DNA of 64,000 nt from contig JAGZJH010000016.1 in assembly GCA_018365815.1 (NCBI GenBank), positions 14,905 to 78,904 of the forward strand, given 5' to 3'. Source of the DNA: Erysipelotrichaceae bacterium. Its GTDB lineage: Bacteria > Bacillota_I > Bacilli_A > Erysipelotrichales > Coprobacillaceae. The notes under the pieces were generated by a model. That model did not search any database and was not told the DNA's origin. It saw nothing but the letters and a program-made list of their open reading frames with translations. The position numbers and the translations under genes were made by a program. This document shows positions 24,886-33,868 of the stretch, piece by piece; positions within the stretch are counted from its first letter, which is position 1, and every line of letters starts with the position of its first letter.

Positions 24886-25940
24886 TGAACCGTATGCAAA
24901 CAAAACAAATTAAAGTTGGAAATGTTGTTATTGGAGGAAATAATGAAGTTGTCATCCAATCTATGACAAATACTAAAACTAAAGATGTTGAAGCGACCGT
25001 AAAACAAATTAATCAATTACAAATGGCAGGTTGTCAAATTGTTAGAATGGCAGTGTTAAATAAAGAAGATGCCTATGCCATTAAAGAAATTAAACAACAT
25101 GTCAAGGTTCCACTAGTGGCTGATATTCACTTTGATTATCAATTAGCCTTAATTGCTATTGAATCAGGGATTGATAAAATAAGAATTAATCCCGGTAATA
25201 TCGGTTCAATTGATAAAGTTAAAGCCGTTGTAAAAGCATGTAAAGAAAAAAATATTCCAATACGTATCGGTGTAAATGCTGGTTCATTGGAAAAAGATTT
25301 ACTTGAAAAATACGGTAAACCAACTGCCAAAGCAATGGTTGAAAGTGCTAAACGTCATGTAGAAATTTTAGAATCATTAGATTTTTATGATATTTGTATT
25401 TCATTAAAGGCTTCTTCAACACTATTAACAATTGAAGCTTATCAATTAGCCAGTGAAACATTTGATTATCCACTTCATTTAGGAGTGACTGAATCAGGGA
25501 CTAAACTTGGTGGAACAATTAAATCAAGTGCCGGTTTAGGTATTCTATTATATCAAGGCATTGGAAATACAATTCGTATTTCATTAAGCGATGATCCGGT
25601 ACAAGAAATCAGTGTCGCAAAAACTTTATTAAAAGAAATGAACCTTCTTGATAACGTCCCTACTCTTGTTTCTTGTCCTACTTGTGGTCGTATTCAATAT
25701 GATTTAATTCCAATTGCTAAAGAAATTGAAGAATTTTTAAATCAAATTCATGCAAATATTACTGTTGCCATTATGGGTTGTGCGGTTAATGGTCCGGGTG
25801 AAGCAGAACACGCTGATATTGGAATTGCCGGTGGCGTTAAAGAAGGACTATTGATTAAAAAAGGAGAAATCATTAAAAAAGTTAAACAAGAAGAAATGGT
25901 TCAAACTTTAAAAGATGAAATTTTAAAAATGGTAGGATAA
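24885..25940 (+). CDS. ispG: 4-hydroxy-3-methylbut-2-enyl diphosphate synthase
   Basis: Iron-sulfur enzyme of the penultimate step of the MEP pathway, converting MEcPP to HMBPP. The 351-residue product has the family start TKQIKVGNVVIGGNNEVVIQ with QSMTNTKTKDV, the barrel stretches ADIHFDYQLALIAIESGIDK and IRINPGNIG, and the cluster ligands Cys in VSCPTCGRIQYDL and IMGCAVNGPGEAEHADIG. Length fits the short bacterial type. The ribosome site GGAGG lies inside the pepF 3' end. dxs, ispA and ispH are elsewhere in the window. Confidence 0.97.
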   Translation: MNRMQTKQIKVGNVVIGGNNEVVIQSMTNTKTKDVEATVKQINQLQMAGCQIVRMAVLNKEDAYAIKEIKQHVKVPLVADIHFDYQLALIAIESGIDKIRINPGNIGSIDKVKAVVKACKEKNIPIRIGVNAGSLEKDLLEKYGKPTAKAMVESAKRHVEILESLDFYDICISLKASSTLLTIEAYQLASETFDYPLHLGVTESGTKLGGTIKSSAGLGILLYQGIGNTIRISLSDDPVQEISVAKTLLKEMNLLDNVPTLVSCPTCGRIQYDLIPIAKEIEEFLNQIHANITVAIMGCAVNGPGEAEHADIGIAGGVKEGLLIKKGEIIKKVKQEEMVQTLKDEILKMVG

Positions 25941-25946
25941 ATTTTG

Positions 25947-25980
25947 AGGCAGATAATATCGCTTATCTGCCTTTTTTTAA
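25947..25980 (+). terminator. Terminator of pepF-ispG
   Basis: Stem AGGCAGATAA/TTATCTGCCT followed by seven T. Confidence 0.85.
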
Positions 25981-25994
25981 TATTTTTTAAATGA

Positions 25995-26982
25995 CTAACA
26001 ATTCAATAAGTATATCTTTACATAAACAAACTTTTTATATAGTGATACTGATAACTCCTTATCAATCGAGGCAATATGTACTGCACTAGCCATTCCGCCA
26101 TCACCATAAGTTGGATTTTTAATAAAACAAGAAGAAACTTCGCTTAATTCATGATTATTTTTGATTGAATGAATGATTTCATTTTCCCAACCAAACAATC
26201 TTGAAATTGAAATACTTTCAAGATCCAGCAATACATTTGTCACATTATTAAGATAACTGTGATGATGTTTCTCTATAATATAACGCATTAATTCAAGTCG
26301 CTTCTCCATACTTTTTATATTTGCAGAAACTTGAGTGGTACGATAATTAATCAATGGTTTTTCAACAATTCCAATATGTACTTCCGGCATTGTTTCTAAC
26401 ATACTTAAAAAGAAATCCCAATCTTCAAAACCAGAAAGCATAGTTTTATCATAACCACTACATTGTTCATAGAATTTCTTACGAAGAATATGTGTTGCCG
26501 GACAGCAATTATGAGATAAAAACGTAACAATATTTTCGCCACTTAAACAAACCATTGCTTCTAATACCCCAAAAGTTTTTTAACCAAGATGAAGCAATTA
26601 CCATCGTTGGATCTTCATTCAACAATTGACTAACACTTTCAATATATTTAGCTTCAAGTTTATCATCACCATCAAGAACAAGTACCAGTGATGAATTAGT
26701 CAGTCTAATTCCCACATTTCTGGCTGACTATACACCTTGGTTTTCTTGATAACAGATAGTAATTGGAACGGGTAAATCTATGTTATTTTGAAGATCATTT
26801 AACACTTCAAGCGAATATCTATCCGTAGAACCATCATCTACAATAATAATTCTTTTAGATAATAATGTTTGCTGACACAATGAATTAACCGCTTCTAAAA
26901 GCATATCGCCTTGATTATAACTGGTAATCACCGCTTCAATGTCTATCTCTAAATGATTTTGATTATCTTTAATACGCATCAT
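25995..26982 (-). pseudogene. Family 2 glycosyltransferase, broken by a stop codon and a frameshift
   Basis: Remnant of a GT-A glycosyltransferase that would use a nucleotide sugar for surface polysaccharide. The start at 26982 has GGAG upstream and the N-terminal fold is clear: AVITSYNQGDMLLEAVNSL, RIIIVDDGSTD. An in-frame TAG at 26728-26730 interrupts ENQGV*SARNVGIRL. After VLVLDGDDKLEAKYI (the DxD site) the frame is lost in a run of six A (26576-26581). Removing one base restores SWLKTFGVLEAMVCLSGENI and then CCPATHILRKKFYEQCSGYD and GFEDWDFFLSML. Two independent lesions make this a pseudogene. It is flanked by terminators of ispG and nfo. Confidence 0.88.
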
Positions 26983-27078
26983 CTTTACTCCATTTTGATA
27001 TAACTTTAATCACATAAATATCTTCATTTATTTTTCATCTTTATAAATTTCAACATTACATTATTTTACTTTTAGTCC

Positions 27079-27117
27079 ATAAAAAAAGAATTAACAACCT
27101 TTGTTATTAACTCTTTC
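27079..27117 (-). terminator. Intrinsic terminator after nfo
   Basis: Imperfect stem AGTTAATAAC/GTTGTTAATTCT with a seven-T minus-strand tail, downstream of the nfo stop. Confidence 0.7.
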
Positions 27118-27132
27118 AACAATTTTATCCAA

Positions 27133-27996
27133 CTATTTTAATCCCTCTTCAAACTTTTTATTTCTTAACATTTCAATTTCTTTTTGATAAGGAGGCATTT
27201 TATCGACATAAGGTGTTTCTAAAATTTTAGGAATATTTTCTAATTTAGGGTGATGAACAATATTACATAATGTTTCAAACCCAATATAACCATATCCTAA
27301 ATTCTCATGACGATCTTTTTTAGCGCCACGTTCATTTTTAGAATCGTTAATATGCATCACTAAAATCTTATCAATTCCAATAACCTTATCAAATTCTTCA
27401 AGTAACTCATCAAAATGAGTTAAATCATATCCGGAATCATGTAAATGGCAAGTATCTAAACATACTCCTAATTTTTCAGGATAAGTGACATGATCGAAAA
27501 TGTAACGTAATTCTTCAAAATTTCGACCTAATTCTGAACCTTTTCCTGCCATTGTTTCAAGTGCAATACGAACATTCATTTCAGGAGTTAATACTGCATT
27601 TAATCCCTCAACAATTTGGTTTAGTCCTAGTTGCTCTCCCGCTTTAACATGACTACCGGGATGTAACACTAAAATTTTAACACCTATGTATTCAACACGT
27701 TCAATTTCTTGTTTTAAAAAATCAACTGCTAGTTCAAAGGTTTCAGGTTTAATTGTATTTCCTAAATTAATGATATAAGGCGCATGAACAACGACATCAT
27801 TAATATCAATATTATTCTCCAACATTAATTGTTTTGCTGCTTCTACATTTAATTCTTCCACTTTTTTACGACGTGTATTTTGGGGTGCACCGGTATAAAA
27901 CATAAAGGTATTTGCATTATAAGATAACGCTTCTTTGACTGAACCTAACATCATTTCTTTCCCGGACATTCCCACATGACTTCCAATTTTAAGCAT
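27133..27996 (-). CDS. nfo: Deoxyribonuclease IV (endonuclease IV, AP endonuclease)
   Basis: TIM-barrel enzyme with three metal ions that cuts DNA at abasic sites in base-excision repair. The 287-residue product has IGSHVGMSGKEMML at the N-terminus, NTFMFYTGAPQNTRRK, VLHPGSHVKAGE, IALETMAGKGSELG, GVCLDTCHLHDSGYD and MHINDSKNERGAKKDRHENL, supplying the metal His, Glu and Asp ligands. It is one base from the cshB stop; in Bacillus the cshB-nfo pair (yqfR-yqfS) has the same order. Confidence 0.97.
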   Translation of the reverse strand: MLKIGSHVGMSGKEMMLGSVKEALSYNANTFMFYTGAPQNTRRKKVEELNVEAAKQLMLENNIDINDVVVHAPYIINLGNTIKPETFELAVDFLKQEIERVEYIGVKILVLHPGSHVKAGEQLGLNQIVEGLNAVLTPEMNVRIALETMAGKGSELGRNFEELRYIFDHVTYPEKLGVCLDTCHLHDSGYDLTHFDELLEEFDKVIGIDKILVMHINDSKNERGAKKDRHENLGYGYIGFETLCNIVHHPKLENIPKILETPYVDKMPPYQKEIEMLRNKKFEEGLK

Positions 27997-27997
27997 T

Positions 27998-29368
27998 TTA
28001 TCGTTCCTCTTTCATACGTTTTTCAATTTGGGCTTGTTTAGCACGTTCTTTTTTCTGACGACGAATATCTTGACGAATAATTTCACGTTTTCTTTTCTTT
28101 AAGATCTTTTCGATTTCTCTTTTACGTTTTTTCTTATATCCCGGTTTTACCTTTGTAGGACGGTTCACCATTTTTGTAATTTGAGTTTCTAAATCAGATG
28201 TACGTTTAACACGTTTGACACGTCTTTCACGATCGGCAAGTTCAATCCATTGTCCATTTTTAAATTCTTTATTACTAAAAGTAATTCCTTTGTTTTCTAA
28301 CGCTTTAATACTTCCTTCATCATCAGTTGAATACAAACTATAACATACTCCAGTATATTTACCTCGACCACTTCTACCCGCACGATGGATATAAAAATCT
28401 AATTCACTAGGGAAATTCATTGAAATAATATGACTGGCACCATCAATATCAATTCCTCTTGCAGCAATATCTGTGGCAACTATATATTGATAATCCATAT
28501 TTTTAATTCTTCGCATCATTTGACGACGTTCTCTTGGTTCTAAATCTCCATGAATTTCACCCACACGGTACCCTTCTTCATATAAATTTTTAGCGACTTC
28601 GCGTGCTTCACTACGTTTATTACAAAAGATTATACAAATATAAGGATCTATTCCTTGCATTATTTTTTTTAGGACTTCATAACGTGATTTATGGTGCGTA
28701 GGTACTAAAACATGCTCAATATTATCAGTTGTAATTTTTTTATCTGTCACTTCGATAATTTGTGGCGCTTTCATATATTTTTTTAAAAATGGACGAATGT
28801 TTTGAGGAATAGTAGCACTAAATACAAGCATTTGTAAATCATCTTTCATCATTCCCGCAACCGCATCAATATCTTCTAAATAACCAAATTCTAATGTCAT
28901 ATCTGCTTCATCGATAATTAATATATCCGCAGTTGTAATCTTTAAGGCTTGTTCATCAAGAGATAAATCTTTAATACGTCCCGGTGTTCCAATCACAACA
29001 TGGGGTTGAATACTTAATTTATTAATTGCTTTTTGTTTATCATTCCCTCCAATAACTAATGAAACTCGAATATCAGGATTATTTTTTTGAAATAATCTAG
29101 CGTGTTCAAAAATTTGTGAAGCAAGTTCTCTTGTAGGTGCAGTAATAACTGCTTGAACACGATCTAATGAAGGATTAATCATATCCATGACCGGAATTAA
29201 AAAAGCGTGTGTTTTACCTGTTCCGGTTTGTGAAATTCCAATAATATCTCGGTGTTTATAGACTGCCGGAATGACGCTTTTTTGAATTTTAGTCGGTTGA
29301 TTAAATTTTAATTGTTTTATTGTTTCCATTACAAATGGTTTAAATTCAAATTGTTCAAATGTTTTCAT
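27998..29368 (-). CDS. cshB: DEAD-box ATP-dependent RNA helicase CshB
   Basis: RNA helicase linked to cold adaptation and ribosome or mRNA handling. The 456-residue product has the Q motif FKPFVMETIKQLKFNQPTKIQ, Walker A SQTGTGKTHAF, PTRELASQI, TPGRI, DEADMTLEFG, SAT and the helicase C-domain motifs VATDIAARGIDIDGASHII and HRAGRSGRG. The last 80 residues are very rich in Lys and Arg, a probable RNA-binding tail. Pairing with nfo and position opposite ispH support CshB over other Csh paralogues. Confidence 0.93.
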   Translation of the reverse strand: MKTFEQFEFKPFVMETIKQLKFNQPTKIQKSVIPAVYKHRDIIGISQTGTGKTHAFLIPVMDMINPSLDRVQAVITAPTRELASQIFEHARLFQKNNPDIRVSLVIGGNDKQKAINKLSIQPHVVIGTPGRIKDLSLDEQALKITTADILIIDEADMTLEFGYLEDIDAVAGMMKDDLQMLVFSATIPQNIRPFLKKYMKAPQIIEVTDKKITTDNIEHVLVPTHHKSRYEVLKKIMQGIDPYICIIFCNKRSEAREVAKNLYEEGYRVGEIHGDLEPRERRQMMRRIKNMDYQYIVATDIAARGIDIDGASHIISMNFPSELDFYIHRAGRSGRGKYTGVCYSLYSTDDEGSIKALENKGITFSNKEFKNGQWIELADRERRVKRVKRTSDLETQITKMVNRPTKVKPGYKKKRKREIEKILKKRKREIIRQDIRRQKKERAKQAQIEKRMKEER

Positions 29369-29477
29369 TCTATTCTCCTTTACTTATAAATTTTCATACC
29401 TGTTGGTATTATACATGAATAAACTTTAAATAGCAAATTTCAATACTTAGCATATACTAGAATGAGGAGGTTATACT

Positions 29478-29819
29478 ATGAACAACTACCCTATTTATGA
29501 TTCGTATTACAATGCTAGTCCAAATTTCAATTATTCTCAATACCCGATAGTTAATCCCTATCAAATGATGTTTCCTAAAAAACGCTCTATTGTCCCTTTA
29601 AATCTTCAAAGTACTTTAAGAACTGCTCAAAAAACTTTAAATACAGTCAATCAAATTATTCCCGTTATTTATCAAGTACGCCCAATATTAAATAACGCTA
29701 AAACTGCATTTCGAGTTATTAAAGCTGTTAATCAAATGGATTTAAGTCCATCATACGATCAAGAAATAGATGAAGCAATCAATACATCTTCTAGTTTGGA
29801 ATTTGAAAATATGTTATAA
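29478..29819 (+). CDS. YqfQ/VrrA-like small protein
   Basis: The 113-residue product has a Tyr/Asn/Pro-rich N-terminal third (NNYPIYDSYYNASPNFNYSQ), then an amphipathic helical middle (LQSTLRTAQKTLNTVNQIIP, then YQVRPILNNAKTAFRV) that matches the layout of the Bacillus YqfQ/VrrA family. In Bacillus yqfQ lies between ispH (yqfP) and cshB (yqfR), and here it is also between these two genes. Family members are associated with spores; the molecular role is unknown. It starts after GAGGAGG and ends 20 bases ahead of ispH. Confidence 0.65.
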   Translation: MNNYPIYDSYYNASPNFNYSQYPIVNPYQMMFPKKRSIVPLNLQSTLRTAQKTLNTVNQIIPVIYQVRPILNNAKTAFRVIKAVNQMDLSPSYDQEIDEAINTSSSLEFENML

Positions 29820-29839
29820 TCTTACCAAGAGGTGAGAAA

Positions 29840-30763
29840 ATGAAGGTATTCAAAATTGTCCCTAGAGGATATTGTAAAGGGGTCGTTAATGCAATTAAAA
29901 TCGCTAAAGAAAGTAAACAAAAATATCCTAACGATCCCATTTATATATTAGGAATGATTGTTCATAATCAATACATTGTCGATGCTTTAGACAAATTAGG
30001 TATTAAAACTATTGATCAAAAAGGATTAACTAGATTAGAATTATTAGACTTAATTGATCATGGTATTGTCATTATTACTGCCCATGGTGCAGGAGAAAAT
30101 GTTTTTGAAAAGGCAAAACAAAAAGGATTAAAAGTCATTGATGCCACTTGTAAAGACGTCATTAAAACACATAATTTAATCCGTAAAGCAATTGCTCAAG
30201 GTGAAGAAGTATTATACATTGGTAAAAAAGGTCACCCCGAAGCAGAAGGCGCTTTAGCCATTGATCATCAACATATTCATTTAATACAGACAATTCAAGA
30301 TATTCAACCATTTATCAATAAAAATCAAAAATACATGGTTACTAATCAAACGACGATGAGTATGTGGGATGTACAGTCTTTATGTCACTACGCTCAACAA
30401 TATTTAAAAAATGTCCGTATTTTAGAAGAAACATGTCATGCCACTTCAATTAGACAACAAGCTATGTCTTCTCTACCTAAAGAAATTAGTGTCATTTATG
30501 TTGTCGGTGATCCACATTCAAATAATACCACTCGTTTAGCAGACATCGCTAAAGAACATTCTAATGCACGAGTATATTTAATTGAAACTATTGAAGATAT
30601 TTGTATTAATGATTTAAAAGAAAATGATTATATTGCCATTACTGCCGGGGCTTCGACACCAACCTATTTAACTAATCAAATTATTGACTATTTAGAACAA
30701 CTTGATTTAAACAATCAATCCACATATATTAAACCAAAAGTAGATTTAACTAAAATTATCTAA
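29840..30763 (+). CDS. ispH: 4-hydroxy-3-methylbut-2-enyl diphosphate reductase
   Basis: Last MEP-pathway enzyme, reducing HMBPP to IPP and DMAPP with a [4Fe-4S] cluster. The 307-residue product has the three cluster Cys in PRGYCKGVVNAIKIA (Cys12), KVIDATCKDVIKTH and LEETCHATSIRQQAM, plus ILGMIVHNQYIVDAL, VIITAHGAGENVFEKA, and TAGASTPTYL. Length matches the Gram-positive form. It probably shares a transcript with the yqfQ-like gene and ends at a bidirectional terminator. Confidence 0.97.
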   Translation: MKVFKIVPRGYCKGVVNAIKIAKESKQKYPNDPIYILGMIVHNQYIVDALDKLGIKTIDQKGLTRLELLDLIDHGIVIITAHGAGENVFEKAKQKGLKVIDATCKDVIKTHNLIRKAIAQGEEVLYIGKKGHPEAEGALAIDHQHIHLIQTIQDIQPFINKNQKYMVTNQTTMSMWDVQSLCHYAQQYLKNVRILEETCHATSIRQQAMSSLPKEISVIYVVGDPHSNNTTRLADIAKEHSNARVYLIETIEDICINDLKENDYIAITAGASTPTYLTNQIIDYLEQLDLNNQSTYIKPKVDLTKII

Positions 30764-30797
30764 ATAAAAAAGTTAGGATTACTCCTAACTTTTTTAA
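30764..30797. terminator. Bidirectional terminator between ispH and rpsU
   Basis: Stem AAAAAGTTAGGA/TCCTAACTTTTT around a 5-base loop; serves both convergent genes. Confidence 0.85.
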
Positions 30798-30807
30798 GAC
30801 ACGCTAA

Positions 30808-30990
30808 TTATCTTTGTTTTCCTTTATTTTTTCTAGCCGCTTCTGACTTCATTTTTCTTTTTAACCCAGGTTTTACGTAAAATTCTCTTTTACGAGCTTC
30901 AGCTAGGGTTCCTGTTCTAGAAACTTGTCTTTTAAAACGACGTAATGCATCATCTAACGATTCATTTTCGCGTACCACTGTCTTAGCCAT
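30808..30990 (-). CDS. rpsU: 30S ribosomal protein S21
   Basis: Small basic protein of the 30S subunit near the anti-Shine-Dalgarno helix. About 60 residues: MAKTVVRENESLDDALRRFK, then REFYVKPGLKRKMKSEAARK, an intact family signature. I chose the ATG at 30988-30990 because family members begin MAKTVV; an upstream ATG would add six unlikely residues. A vegetative promoter is at 31030-31058. Confidence 0.95.
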   Translation of the reverse strand: MAKTVVRENESLDDALRRFKRQVSRTGTLAEARKREFYVKPGLKRKMKSEAARKNKGKQR

Positions 30991-31029
30991 TTGAACTTTC
31001 CCCCCCATCTGTTTACTAATACAACAAGT

Positions 31030-31058
31030 ATTATACTATTAAGAACTAAAAAAATCAA
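31030..31058 (-). promoter_or_regulatory. Vegetative promoter of rpsU
   Basis: On the minus strand TTGATT (31053-31058), 17 bases, TATAAT (31030-31035), 40 bases before the rpsU start. Confidence 0.7.
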
Positions 31059-31104
31059 TAAAAAATTTAATTAGTTTACCCAACTTTTTTCAAAAAATAC
31101 CATT

Positions 31105-32571
31105 TTATTCAAATTCATTAAAATCATCTTCACAGTAGATCTCATTTATTGCATTCATTACTGCTTGTTCATCACCAATATAAGGTTCAACACCGTCTTT
31201 ACGAATCATCGTTTTTTCGTCACCTTTACCAATAATTAAAATAATATCCTCAGGATTTGCTGTTTCAACTGCTTGGTAAATTGCAGTTTCGCGATCTGTT
31301 ACCACAATACAAGTGGCTTTTTTTATTCCTTCTTGAATTTCTTTACAAATTTTTTCAGGATCTTCATCACGACAATCTTCTTCTGTTAAGATAATATGAT
31401 CACAATAGCGATCTGCAATTTGACCTATTTCGAAACGTTTTTTAAATTCACGTTTTCCTACACAACCAAATACTGCAATAATTCTACCTTGATTTGAAAC
31501 TTTTGAAGCAAATGAAAAGACTTCTTGATAATGGACAGGTGTATGTCCGTTATCTACAAAAATATTAAGATGATGTTTATTTTTAATGGCTTCTAAACGT
31601 CCTTCAATGGTTCCTATTTTTTCAATTGTTTGAATACAGACTTCAATAGATAAGTTAAATTGAAGTAAAGTTAAAATAGAAGCTAAAATATGATAAATAT
31701 TAAATTCGCCTAGTAATTTAGTTTTCAGTGTATAAGTTTTTTCTTCATACATAATTTTAAACGAAGTATGATCGATGTTTAATTGAACATCAAACGCTCT
31801 TAAATACGCTGGATTTTTAATTCCATAACTATATACCCTAGCTTTTGTCACAGATGATATTTTATGATACATTAATTCATCATCACGATTAATAATTGCC
31901 ACTCCCCCTGGCTTCATCATACTAAATAATTTCAACTTTGCTTGAATGTAGTCTTCCATGTTTCCATGAAAATCTAAATGATCCGGTGATAAATTAGTAA
32001 ACACTGCAATATCAAAATCAACACCCTGTACTCTTCCTAAACTTAATCCGTGACTGGATACTTCTAAACACGCCCCTTGAATATTGGCATTTACCATTTT
32101 ATTTAAATGTTCTTGTAGAAATATTACTTCCGGAGTAGTGTACATATACGAAATAAATTGATCATTAAACAATACATGGCGTGTTCCAATATAACCAAAT
32201 GGCATAAATTGGTTTAATGATTGGTAAATTAATGTAGAAACAATTGTTTTACCGTTAGTTCCAGTCACTCCAATCATTTTTAACCTTTGACTAGGATAGT
32301 CATAAAACTTACATGCTACTTCATTTAAGCGCGCAATAATATTAGTTGTTTGAAAAAAAATCACATCTTGAAAAGAATAATTAACCTCTTTTGTATGCAC
32401 AATACATTTTGCCCCACGATATATTGCCTCTTCTATAAATTGATGTCCATCAACCGAAAGACCATCTAAACAAAAGAAAATAGAATTAGGTTTGATACAT
32501 CTTGAATCACTATGAATGGATTCAATGGCAATATCACTGTCAATTGGCAATAATTCTCTTAATTTTTTCAT
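31105..32571 (-). CDS. murE: UDP-N-acetylmuramoyl-tripeptide synthetase (MurE family)
   Basis: Mur ligase adding the third residue of the peptidoglycan stem peptide to UDP-MurNAc-L-Ala-D-Glu. The 488-residue product has the N-terminal uridine domain (SDSRCIKPNSIFFCLDGLSV), P-loop GVTGTNGKTIVSTLIY, TTPEVIFLQEHLN, SSHGLSLGRV, NLSPDHLDFHGNMEDYIQAK (carbamylated Lys) and a C-terminal FVDNGHTPVHYQEV. The selectivity loop reads LTEEDCRDEDP, neither the DNPR of diaminopimelate enzymes nor the DNPA/DDPN of lysine enzymes, so the amino acid added cannot be told. It overlaps mtaB by 4 bases. Confidence 0.88.
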   Translation of the reverse strand: MKKLRELLPIDSDIAIESIHSDSRCIKPNSIFFCLDGLSVDGHQFIEEAIYRGAKCIVHTKEVNYSFQDVIFFQTTNIIARLNEVACKFYDYPSQRLKMIGVTGTNGKTIVSTLIYQSLNQFMPFGYIGTRHVLFNDQFISYMYTTPEVIFLQEHLNKMVNANIQGACLEVSSHGLSLGRVQGVDFDIAVFTNLSPDHLDFHGNMEDYIQAKLKLFSMMKPGGVAIINRDDELMYHKISSVTKARVYSYGIKNPAYLRAFDVQLNIDHTSFKIMYEEKTYTLKTKLLGEFNIYHILASILTLLQFNLSIEVCIQTIEKIGTIEGRLEAIKNKHHLNIFVDNGHTPVHYQEVFSFASKVSNQGRIIAVFGCVGKREFKKRFEIGQIADRYCDHIILTEEDCRDEDPEKICKEIQEGIKKATCIVVTDRETAIYQAVETANPEDIILIIGKGDEKTMIRKDGVEPYIGDEQAVMNAINEIYCEDDFNEFE

Positions 32572-33866
32572 AATATCTCCTCAATAAATTCACCTTGAAT
32601 TCCTAGTGTATTCACGTCTGTAATACGAACTTTACAAACCTTTGAAATATATTTAGGATCTGTTTTCACATTAACTTTTAAATAATTTGATGAATGTCCA
32701 ATCAAACGATCTTCGCCAAATTTTTCCTCAAAAATAACCTCAACAATTTCATTTACAAATTGTTTAGCATAATTTAAATGTAATTGTTTAGAAAGTGCAA
32801 TCAATTTTTTAACACGTTCACTTTTGATACGTTCATCAACTTGCCCGTCCATCCTAGCCGCTGGTGTATTTTTACGTTTTGAATAAGGAAAAACATGCAA
32901 TTCACTGTACCCTATACGTTCAATAAAGCGATACGCTTCTTCAAACTCTTCTTCAGTTTCTTGTGGAAATCCTACAATCACATCAGTCGTTAATGCAATG
33001 CGTGGTAAGGCTTCTCTTATTTTATTTACTTTTTCCTCATATTCTTCTAAAGTATAATGACGTCTCATACGTTTTAAAATAGCATCACTACCAGATTGAA
33101 CAGGAATATGTAAATGATCGACAATAATTTTATTATGCTTAATAAGTTCAATAATTTCATCTGTAATTTGATTAATTTCAATTGAAGAAATTCTTAAACG
33201 TTTTAGACCATTAACTTTTGTGCATAAATCGACTAATAAATTATAAAAATTATAATCTGTTAAATCAATCCCATAAGCCCCCGTATGAATACCGGTAAGT
33301 ACAATTTCCACAAATCCATGATCCACTAAAGTTTGTGCTTGTTTTAATACACTTTCAGGTTGTCTTGAACGAACAATCCCTCTTGCATAAGGGATAATAC
33401 AATAAGTACAAAAATTATTGCATCCATCTTGGATTTTTAAAAAAGCACGTGTATTTTCTGTAAATACATCAACATCAAGTTCTTCAAATTCTTTTTCTTT
33501 CATGACATTTGCGACTTTTTGTATTCTTTGTTTTGTTTTTAGATGCTCTTCTACTAGATGTCTAAACTGAGTCCCTAAAATAATATCGACACCATCAATA
33601 GCCGCAATTTCTTCGGGTGCCACTTGTGAATAACATCCTACTACACAAACGACTGCCTCACTATTTAAACGAATGGCACGACGAATCATTTGTCGTGATT
33701 TGCTATCTCCTGTATTTGTGACTGTACAAGTATTAATAATATAAACATCAGCCTGCTGTTTAAAACTTACTTTATGATAATCGTGGGCTTCAAACAGACG
33801 GATAATGGCTTCTGATTCATATGTATTCACCTTACAACCAAGTGTATGAATTGCAAATGTTTTCAT
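32568..33866 (-). CDS. mtaB: tRNA threonylcarbamoyladenosine methylthiotransferase MtaB
   Basis: Radical-SAM enzyme converting t6A37 to ms2t6A in ANN-decoding tRNAs. The 432-residue product has the UPF0004 domain with three cluster Cys (HTLGCKVNTYESEAI, INTCTVTN, VVGCYSQ), the radical-SAM triad CNNFCTYC near residue 150, and a C-terminal TRAM-type domain. IPVQSGSDAILKRMRRHYT also fits. It lies in an rsmE-unknown-mtaB-murE operon; rsmE-mtaB neighbours are conserved in Bacillus (yqeU-yqeV). Confidence 0.95.
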   Translation of the reverse strand: MKTFAIHTLGCKVNTYESEAIIRLFEAHDYHKVSFKQQADVYIINTCTVTNTGDSKSRQMIRRAIRLNSEAVVCVVGCYSQVAPEEIAAIDGVDIILGTQFRHLVEEHLKTKQRIQKVANVMKEKEFEELDVDVFTENTRAFLKIQDGCNNFCTYCIIPYARGIVRSRQPESVLKQAQTLVDHGFVEIVLTGIHTGAYGIDLTDYNFYNLLVDLCTKVNGLKRLRISSIEINQITDEIIELIKHNKIIVDHLHIPVQSGSDAILKRMRRHYTLEEYEEKVNKIREALPRIALTTDVIVGFPQETEEEFEEAYRFIERIGYSELHVFPYSKRKNTPAARMDGQVDERIKSERVKKLIALSKQLHLNYAKQFVNEIVEVIFEEKFGEDRLIGHSSNYLKVNVKTDPKYISKVCKVRITDVNTLGIQGEFIEEIL

Positions 33867-33868
33867 AA

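Noticed and set aside
26728..26730. TAG recoding (pyrrolysine or suppressor) in the glycosyltransferase
   Set aside because: The same gene also has a frameshift, and no recoding element is visible; a nonsense change is simpler.
26509..26982. Three separate small genes in the 26-27 kb region
   Set aside because: They are consecutive parts of one family 2 glycosyltransferase; joining them across one stop and one indel restores the fold.
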